DNA from: an uncultured bacterium
GTDB lineage: Bacteria > Planctomycetota > DG-23 > SLPQ01
Length of the DNA stretch: 11,214 nt
Direction of reading: 5' to 3'
NCBI GenBank assembly: GCA_937863625.1
Contig: CALMGO010000609.1
Location: forward strand, 1-11,214
Shown: positions 5,574 to 11,214 of the stretch, piece by piece
Layout of the letters: each line of letters opens with the position of its first letter
How positions within the stretch are numbered: position 1 is the stretch's first letter
Notes under the pieces: generated by a model
What the model saw: only the letters and a program-made list of their open reading frames with translations
Database searches by the model: none
What the model was told of the DNA's origin: nothing
Translations under genes and position numbers: made by a program

Positions 5574-8500
5574 CTATACGACGTTAGTCCGACGCCGGGC
5601 AATAGCAGCACAAAGCGTTTTATACTCACACCTGCAGGAGTCGCTGCGCCTTGCGATAAAGGGGGGACCGGCGTCGATGGCGGTGATCATCTCTAACACG
5701 CGACCTTCAGCAGCAGCGAGTTCCCTGTCTCCATATTCCCATGTCACATCGACCTCGGGGCGCAGGAAGTACAGCGTGACGGAAAGAGGAGCCGTAGCGA
5801 ACATCCCCGCGTAGGCAAGCGCGTAGACGTCCATCTGGGTACGGTAGTGCTCGGCGTATGCGGTAGCCTCGGCGGCGGATACGTCATCACTCTTGAAATC
5901 GATAATGCGGCCTTTTGAGACAAGGTCAATCTTGCCTTCGAGCAGGCGCCCGGCGAGGCGAAAGGAAAATTCGCGTTCACGGCGGACACCGGGGGAATCG
6001 ACTATCTCGCGGTAGAAGGCGGATTTTTCGAAAGCCTGAAGTATGGGAACGCATACTGCCCTGAGCGCCGGCATAAGAGGGCTCAGCGACCCGTCCGCGG
6101 CAAGGAGCCTTTCAAGCGCAGCGGAGAGAGACTCGGAGGAACGGACTCTCTCGAGGACATTATGCAGGAGAGTGCCGACGATGTGGCCGGGTGGGCGCGA
6201 CGTGCGCTCGCAGTCGTCGAGGATGAAGTCGGGCGGAATACGGCGCATGTGCATGAGTTCGTAGCGAAGGGGGCAGCGTGCAAAGTCGGCAAGGGCCGTG
6301 GCAGTGAAGCGGCGGGAAAGATCTTGAAACGCCGGGAGCTGCTCGGACAGGCGCGGGTTATCAAGCTGGAGTGGCCTTGCAGGCTCCGGGAGAGGCGTTC
6401 CTGTCAGAAGCAAATCGCGCCACGCATGAAGGTGGGTGGCATTCCAGCCAGAGCCATCGAAGGTACGGTTTTGCGGCAGCGACGTTTCAAGGGAGAATCC
6501 GCCAAAGTCACGCGTTCCGGGCCGGTCAAGGTCAACGTCAAGGGCGGAAACGACCGCACCTGCCCAGCCATGGAGCGCGAGGTCCGCGGAGTCCTTGGCG
6601 GAGGCGGCGCCAGAGATTATAAGGTGGTCGCGGGCGCGCGTAGCGGCGACGAAAAAGATGCGAAGGTCCTCGGCGTGCTCACGATTTCTGAGAGTATACT
6701 TTGCCATTCTTCGATATGGACTGTCATCCTGCCCGGACGGTGACGGCAAGGAGATACCCACTTGAGGGTCGATGTAGACAGGCGCCGGGCCGGAGCGCCC
6801 ACCGGCGAAGTTCGGCTTTCTGCCGGCATCGGCGACGATGACAATCGGAAACTCGAGCCCCTTGGCGGCATGGATGGTCATGATGCGCACGACGGGACTC
6901 TTTTCGTCCTCAATGACGGCGGCGCTTTCGCGGATCTCCTGTGTCTCGAACTTCGCGAGGAGGACGACAAAGTCTTCCAGAGAAGCGCCGCGGGCGTCAA
7001 AGGAGGAAGCGGCATCGCGCAGCTTGAGTGCGTTGGCGACCCGCTGGCGACCGTTATAGAGCATGGAGAGAGCGGCAAGGTAGCCGGTGCCTTCGTAGAG
7101 GGTATCGAGCATCTCGCGCAGGGAGGCACGGTTGGCCATGAGGGCAAGACGCGCGGTGCAGTCAACGGCACGGGCAATAGCGGCAAAGTCGGCGCCATCG
7201 ACGGCGGGCAGAGGCAACCCGGAGAAGTAATCAGAAAGAGGCGCGGCGGCGGAAAGCACCGCAAGGCAATCGTCGCTCACGGCAAAAAGGGGCGAACGCA
7301 ACGCACCGACAAGGCCAAGCGAGTCAGTACCGTCGACGAGAAAACGCAGATAATTTATGACGTCCTTTACTTCCTGACGCATATAGAAAGTGGACCCTGC
7401 CACGGTGTAGAAGGGTATGGAACGCGCCTCCAACTCCCGCTCATAGATTGCGACTGAGCTCATGGAGCGAAGGAGTACGGCGAAGTCGCCGAAGCCCGCG
7501 GGGCGAAAGCTGGTCTCGCCGGCCGCGTCGCGCTCGGCGACAATCGGCTCGCCGGAATCGACGATTTGGGAAATCCGCAGGGCGACGGCCTGCGCCTCGA
7601 TGCGACGCACGGCGGAAATGGAGTCCGTGTCGTTGGCAAGTATGAACTCGACATTTCGGCGCGGCGCCTGGCGGGTGGAAACGAGCGGTTGATGCGGAAT
7701 CATCCATCCGGACGGTGAACCTGGAGGCATCAGACGAGAAAAGAGGATATTTACAAACTCGATCACATGCTCTACGGTACGGTAGTTGGCGCTGAGGCGC
7801 GCAACTTCGCCTCTTGCGGAGGACGCGTAAGCAGTGCGCAGATGATTAAATATCTCGACTTTCGCACCGCGGAATGCATAGATGGACTGCTCGGCGTCGC
7901 CGACGACGAACAGATTGGAGCCGGCGTCGGCAAGCGCAGTGATGAGATCGAACTGGACCTGGTCGGTGTCCTGAAATTCATCAACGAGGATGAACTTGCA
8001 CTCGGAGGCAACGTCTCGCGCTATGGAAGGATTGGCAACAACGAGATTGCGCGCGGCGGCAAGTAGATCGTCAAAGTCGAGAAAGCCGGAGGCGCGCTTT
8101 ACCGAAGAGTAGGCCGCCAGAACGCGCGTATGCAGGGAAGAAAAGTTGAGGACTTCGGCGGCGCGGGCCGTCCAATCCTCCTCTTCAAGGAACTGCAGAA
8201 TCTCCAGGACGGGCTTAACCTCTTTCTCCCGCAGGCGCTTCATAAGATCTTTTGCCGGTTGGAAGTCTTCGCCCCAGCCTTTCGCGCTGCCGCCGCGCAG
8301 GTTAAGGCTCTCATTCATTGCGGCAACTATGCGAGGGATGTCTTTTTCAGAGGCAGTCTTGAGCGCACCATAGTCGTCGAGGAAAGCACGGCGGCGCTTT
8401 TCGATGAGGTCGCCGTCGGGGCCCTGAAATTGAGCAAGGAGGCTCACCGACCTCAAGACAGTGTGCGAGGTGAGCATGTCGACGGCGGCGCGAACGGCGG

Positions 8501-9131
8501 TTGAGGCAGCCAGGGAAGAAAGCGCGCGGCCGATTTGCTCCGCATTGTCTGATGCGAGCCCGAGTCGGGCCGCTAACCGGGCGATGTCGTCGCGACGCCT
8601 GAGGCTGTCGGCAAGCATTGACTCCAAGGGCGGGTAATCGAAGCGGGAGAGAAGTGCGATAGCCGCGGGGTCACGTGACTGGACGGCCTGGAAGAGGGAA
8701 TCGCGAATCGCTGAAGAGGCAAGTTCGTCGGACTGTATCTGCTCTATGACTGAAAACGCAGGGTCAACCTTCGCCGCGACCGAGTACTCCCGGAGGATGT
8801 CGGAGCAAAACGAATGGATGGTGCCTATGCGGGCGGTCTCAACGGCAAGGAGCGTCTTTCGCCAGGCGCGGCGTTGCGCGGGCGACGCTGCGTTGTCCAT
8901 GAGGCAACGCAGGCGAGCGCGGACACGGGACTTGAGTTCGTCGGCGGCCTTCTCCGTGAAGGTGACGGCTGCTATCTCATTTACGCAAGCAAGGTTCGCC
9001 TCGATAATATTGGTGAAGCGCTTGACGAGCGTGGAGGTCTTCCCACAGCCTGCACCTGCGGAAAGCACGACGTTGCGGTCGAGAAGAGACGCAGCATGAA
9101 GCTGGTCGGCATTTAGAGGCGCGTCAGCCAT
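5574..9131 (-). CDS. addA: AddA-like helicase-nuclease subunit (UvrD/RecB-type helicase with RecB-family nuclease)
   Basis: The 1185-residue protein has the full superfamily 1A helicase set in order: Q motif near residues 6-14, Walker A AGAGCGKT (25-32), motif Ia TFTEKAADEL (57-66), TIHSFCSDIL (104-113), motif II DEFQD (384-388), motif III GDAEQSIYAFRG (411-422), motif V TIHAAKGLEFP (752-762) and motif VI VAATRARDHL (828-837). A C-terminal PD-(D/E)xK domain follows: H990 in GTLLH, D1069 in GKIDLV, D1078 and K1080 in IIDFK, and Q1099 in the YRTQMDVYALAY block. With AddB it would unwind and resect DNA double-strand ends to load RecA. Length fits AddA. Oddly for AddA, C953 (CPLRYE) plus C1166, C1168 and C1174 near the end resemble an iron-sulfur staple. 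ATG start has GAGGAGG 6 nt upstream inside addB, with 8-bp gene overlap. Confidence 0.93.
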   Translation of the reverse strand: MADAPLNADQLHAASLLDRNVVLSAGAGCGKTSTLVKRFTNIIEANLACVNEIAAVTFTEKAADELKSRVRARLRCLMDNAASPAQRRAWRKTLLAVETARIGTIHSFCSDILREYSVAAKVDPAFSVIEQIQSDELASSAIRDSLFQAVQSRDPAAIALLSRFDYPPLESMLADSLRRRDDIARLAARLGLASDNAEQIGRALSSLAASTAVRAAVDMLTSHTVLRSVSLLAQFQGPDGDLIEKRRRAFLDDYGALKTASEKDIPRIVAAMNESLNLRGGSAKGWGEDFQPAKDLMKRLREKEVKPVLEILQFLEEEDWTARAAEVLNFSSLHTRVLAAYSSVKRASGFLDFDDLLAAARNLVVANPSIARDVASECKFILVDEFQDTDQVQFDLITALADAGSNLFVVGDAEQSIYAFRGAKVEIFNHLRTAYASSARGEVARLSANYRTVEHVIEFVNILFSRLMPPGSPSGWMIPHQPLVSTRQAPRRNVEFILANDTDSISAVRRIEAQAVALRISQIVDSGEPIVAERDAAGETSFRPAGFGDFAVLLRSMSSVAIYERELEARSIPFYTVAGSTFYMRQEVKDVINYLRFLVDGTDSLGLVGALRSPLFAVSDDCLAVLSAAAPLSDYFSGLPLPAVDGADFAAIARAVDCTARLALMANRASLREMLDTLYEGTGYLAALSMLYNGRQRVANALKLRDAASSFDARGASLEDFVVLLAKFETQEIRESAAVIEDEKSPVVRIMTIHAAKGLEFPIVIVADAGRKPNFAGGRSGPAPVYIDPQVGISLPSPSGQDDSPYRRMAKYTLRNREHAEDLRIFFVAATRARDHLIISGAASAKDSADLALHGWAGAVVSALDVDLDRPGTRDFGGFSLETSLPQNRTFDGSGWNATHLHAWRDLLLTGTPLPEPARPLQLDNPRLSEQLPAFQDLSRRFTATALADFARCPLRYELMHMRRIPPDFILDDCERTSRPPGHIVGTLLHNVLERVRSSESLSAALERLLAADGSLSPLMPALRAVCVPILQAFEKSAFYREIVDSPGVRREREFSFRLAGRLLEGKIDLVSKGRIIDFKSDDVSAAEATAYAEHYRTQMDVYALAYAGMFATAPLSVTLYFLRPEVDVTWEYGDRELAAAEGRVLEMITAIDAGPPFIARRSDSCRCEYKTLCAAIARRRTNVV

Positions 9132-11214
9132 CGGCGTCCTCCTCGGCGTCGGCGTTCGACTTTCTATAACGGCAAATTCCTCGACCGATGCAGAAGCGCG
9201 GACAGTCGCCGCCGGGAGACGCGGCGAAGTCGCCGGCTCTTATCTGGTCAGCACATGCGAAGAGGGCGGCGGTGAAGGCTTCGCACCATTCCCTGTAGCT
9301 CTCGCCGGGAAACCTTACAATCGACCTTCTGCCCCCGCAGCCTTTTATCGTGCGGTAGAGAGCGCCCGAGGGAGGCAACCCTGCCGCGCCGGGGACTATG
9401 TGCGGGGCCGCATAAAGATAAACTGGCATCTGCATGTCTTCAAACGCGAGCACACTCTTGCCGGAGGGCCGGTGCGAGAGTTTGTAATCGATGACGAAAG
9501 GAGCCCGGCGCTCACTGGCGGCAGGCATGTCGATGCGGTCGATCTTGCCGCGCAGGTTTTCAACGCGGCCTGCGTCCTCGACGGCAACGGGCCGGGAGGC
9601 CGAAGCCGCATCTTCCACTGCATCTTCAGCGGCGGCGGACAGACCGAAGGATAGTTCGAAAAAAGCCGGCAGCACGCTGCGGTCGGCGCTTAGTCTCTTC
9701 ATTTCATCATCGACGAAAAGGCGAAGCATTCCGAACATGCGGGACTTTTCAAGCTCCCAGAAGGGGTCGGCGGCAAGCGCCAGGCGTGACTCATGCGTCC
9801 TGGCGACCCGGTTGAAGATGCGCCTGAAGGTCTCGTCGCGCGCGCCGGTGTCGCCGTCGAGGACGCGCGCAAGGCTCTTTGAATCGCGAAGCGCTTCAAA
9901 AAACAGCGCAAGAAAATCGTGCAAGAGCGACCCTCTTTCAAGCGGCGTAGGGATAGCGCTGGGCTCTTCGGGGCGCTCCGCGGAGAGAACGCGAGAGAGA
10001 AAGAAAATAAAGGGACATGCACTGTAGTCACTCAATTGCGTGCCGCTCCAGGGGCGGCCCGGTGGGAAGCGCGATGCAACAGAGGCGGCGGCATCGTCAC
10101 CGAGACGGCCAGCGTAGGAACCGGGAGGGACGGCATCGTCCCTGAGCGCCTCGACGGCGGCCGAGCGCAATGCAAACTCGAAGGCTGGGAAGGCGCCGTT
10201 GACAAGTGCCGCGGCGGCGGGCAGAGAGTCGTCCGAGCGCTCGGCGGCCGCGTGAGCGCCGGCGGCAACGGCCAGGTCATGGGGGCCGGCGGCTTCATTT
10301 ATCGGCTTTATGATCCGCGAGGGGCCGAAGTCCATCCTGTCGGAGGGCGCGAACTCAAAGAGGGCTTCAATCTCATCGAGGTAAAAGGAGGCAAGGCGCG
10401 GCCTGCCTCGTTCGTCTGTGGCGGGATAGGTCAGATAGAGCGTTTCAGAGGCACGGGTGACGAGCAAGTAGAAGAGCAGTCTCTCAGCGGCAAGGTGGGC
10501 ATCCTGCGTGCGTGTGAAGAGACTCAGCTTTGCGAGTTTCTCTCTTTCGGCGCGAGCGTAGAATGGGCCTGTGGGAAGCGGGGCGGGATAAGAGTCCGCC
10601 ACGAGACCGGCGAGAAAAACCACCGGGAAGGAAAGATTCCTCGCGGTGGCGGCATCGAGACAGGCTACGCCCGGCACATCGGGTGAACCGGAAGGCGCCG
10701 AAGCGGCCTCGAACATGCGTTCGACCAGAAGGAGGAAGTCGCGGGTAGAGAGTTCGACGGAGTTTCTCCTCGATGATGCGAGAGACTGGAGAGTGTCGCT
10801 AAGGGCGGTGAAGGCCGACAGGTCGCGGAAAAGATACTGCTCGGGAAGCCCTTCGGGCAAAACCTCGCTCCGGACGCCAAGGGCGTCGATAATCTCCCGG
10901 AAACGTGTCGCATGAACTGAAACCGAGGCGGGCAGCGCGAGCGGATGCAACAACTCAAAAAGGCGGGTGAGCGCACTTTGCAGTACGGCGATAAGAGCGA
11001 TATCGCTCTCGCGGCTGACGACACGGGGGTCGTCCACGGAATCGACCGGACGGGGGGCTGCAATCGCGCGTTGGAGGCTGCCTTCGAGGATGGCAAGACG
11101 CGAACGCCATTGGTCAAGCCCCTTTATCACTCCGGCATCACGGGCAAGACGCCGGACGGCCTGTCCGGTCAGCGGGCCACCGGCAAAGGCGGCGAGGTCT
11201 ATACAGGGGCTGGA
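9124..11214 (-). CDS. addB: AddB-like helicase-nuclease subunit, C-terminal part (5' end beyond window)
   Basis: The frame is open from the right edge to the stop, giving 696 residues of the C-terminal part. A GTG at 11130 could be taken as a start, but 28 further in-frame codons precede it with no stop and read as AddB-like helical sequence, so the gene is truncated by the window. Visible parts (numbered from the edge) are a degenerate helicase 2 region (FPVVFLAGL, then LLFYLLVTRASETLYL) and a C-terminal PD-(D/E)xK nuclease: H432, D559 in RGKIDRID, D576 and K578 in VIDYK, and Q595 in MQMPVYLY. Cysteines C400 (ACPFIFF), C671, C675 and C681 frame the domain like the AddB iron-sulfur staple, although C-x3-C-x5-C replaces the usual C-x2-C-x5-C. 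AddB is the partner of AddA. The upstream end and its ATP-binding status cannot be seen. Confidence 0.88.
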   Translation of the reverse strand, partial: SSPCIDLAAFAGGPLTGQAVRRLARDAGVIKGLDQWRSRLAILEGSLQRAIAAPRPVDSVDDPRVVSRESDIALIAVLQSALTRLFELLHPLALPASVSVHATRFREIIDALGVRSEVLPEGLPEQYLFRDLSAFTALSDTLQSLASSRRNSVELSTRDFLLLVERMFEAASAPSGSPDVPGVACLDAATARNLSFPVVFLAGLVADSYPAPLPTGPFYARAEREKLAKLSLFTRTQDAHLAAERLLFYLLVTRASETLYLTYPATDERGRPRLASFYLDEIEALFEFAPSDRMDFGPSRIIKPINEAAGPHDLAVAAGAHAAAERSDDSLPAAAALVNGAFPAFEFALRSAAVEALRDDAVPPGSYAGRLGDDAAASVASRFPPGRPWSGTQLSDYSACPFIFFLSRVLSAERPEEPSAIPTPLERGSLLHDFLALFFEALRDSKSLARVLDGDTGARDETFRRIFNRVARTHESRLALAADPFWELEKSRMFGMLRLFVDDEMKRLSADRSVLPAFFELSFGLSAAAEDAVEDAASASRPVAVEDAGRVENLRGKIDRIDMPAASERRAPFVIDYKLSHRPSGKSVLAFEDMQMPVYLYAAPHIVPGAAGLPPSGALYRTIKGCGGRRSIVRFPGESYREWCEAFTAALFACADQIRAGDFAASPGGDCPRFCIGRGICRYRKSNADAEEDADG
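9138..9144 (-). promoter_or_regulatory. Shine-Dalgarno site of addA inside the addB coding end
   Basis: GAGGAGG on the minus strand lies 6 nt before the addA ATG at 9131. The same bases encode the acidic tail (EED) of AddB. With the addB stop (9126-9124) downstream of the addA start, translation of the two is probably coupled. Confidence 0.7.

Noticed and set aside
6162..6743. 193-codon plus-strand open frame antisense to addA
   Set aside because: It overlaps conserved addA nuclease and motif VI sequence, has no recognisable domain, and is explained by strand skew that depletes stops.
6762..7457. 231-codon plus-strand open frame antisense to addA
   Set aside because: Low-complexity Gly-rich product lying opposite addA motif V; a compositional shadow.
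299..9131. Reading the metallopeptidase array plus addAB as a defence island
   Set aside because: The two groups are convergent and separately organised, addAB is a housekeeping repair locus, and no defence or mobile genes are present.
9919..10686. 255-codon plus-strand open frame antisense to addB
   Set aside because: The product is Gly/Arg-rich without motifs and is fully covered by the well-supported addB frame.
9124..11130. addB starting at the GTG at 11130 as a complete 668-residue protein
   Set aside because: The frame is open for 28 more codons to the window edge, and AddB proteins have a long N-terminal helicase part; the gene is simply cut by the window.

Overview
This window looks like an ordinary chromosomal stretch of a GC-rich bacterium. 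It is probably an uncultured Gram-negative-like lineage, but nothing seen here fixes the phylum. All well-supported genes are protein-coding, most with clear Shine-Dalgarno sites. No RNA genes, transposases, CRISPR arrays or phage genes are visible.

Layout: (1) At the left edge, on the minus strand, are the first 31 codons of a probable rsmD (16S rRNA m2G966 methyltransferase). (2) A 205-bp divergent intergenic region follows, holding one perfect small hairpin. (3) Positions 299-5519 carry four consecutive plus-strand genes encoding paralogous, apparently exported zinc-metallopeptidase-like proteins. All four keep the gluzincin signature HExxH-x18-E and a downstream YAE motif. The first three carry an N-terminal TPR-like region; the fourth is a shorter, catalytic-domain-only version behind a terminator-like hairpin. 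(4) After a 54-bp convergent gap, the minus strand carries addA (5574-9131) and, upstream of it, addB (9124 to beyond the right edge). These are the two subunits of a helicase-nuclease for double-strand-break repair. Their coding regions overlap by 8 bp, which points to translational coupling.

How they fit together: rsmD and addAB are housekeeping genes (ribosome modification, recombination). The four-gene metallopeptidase array is the unusual part: a tandem expansion whose substrate and partners cannot be told from sequence. The order of variants (HELTH, HELTH, HELAH, HELAH) suggests stepwise duplication. Sampled lines are G-rich on the plus strand both in the plus-strand genes and in the minus-strand addAB genes, so addAB uses C-ending codons where the array uses G-ending ones. 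This is replication-type strand skew rather than a sign of transfer.
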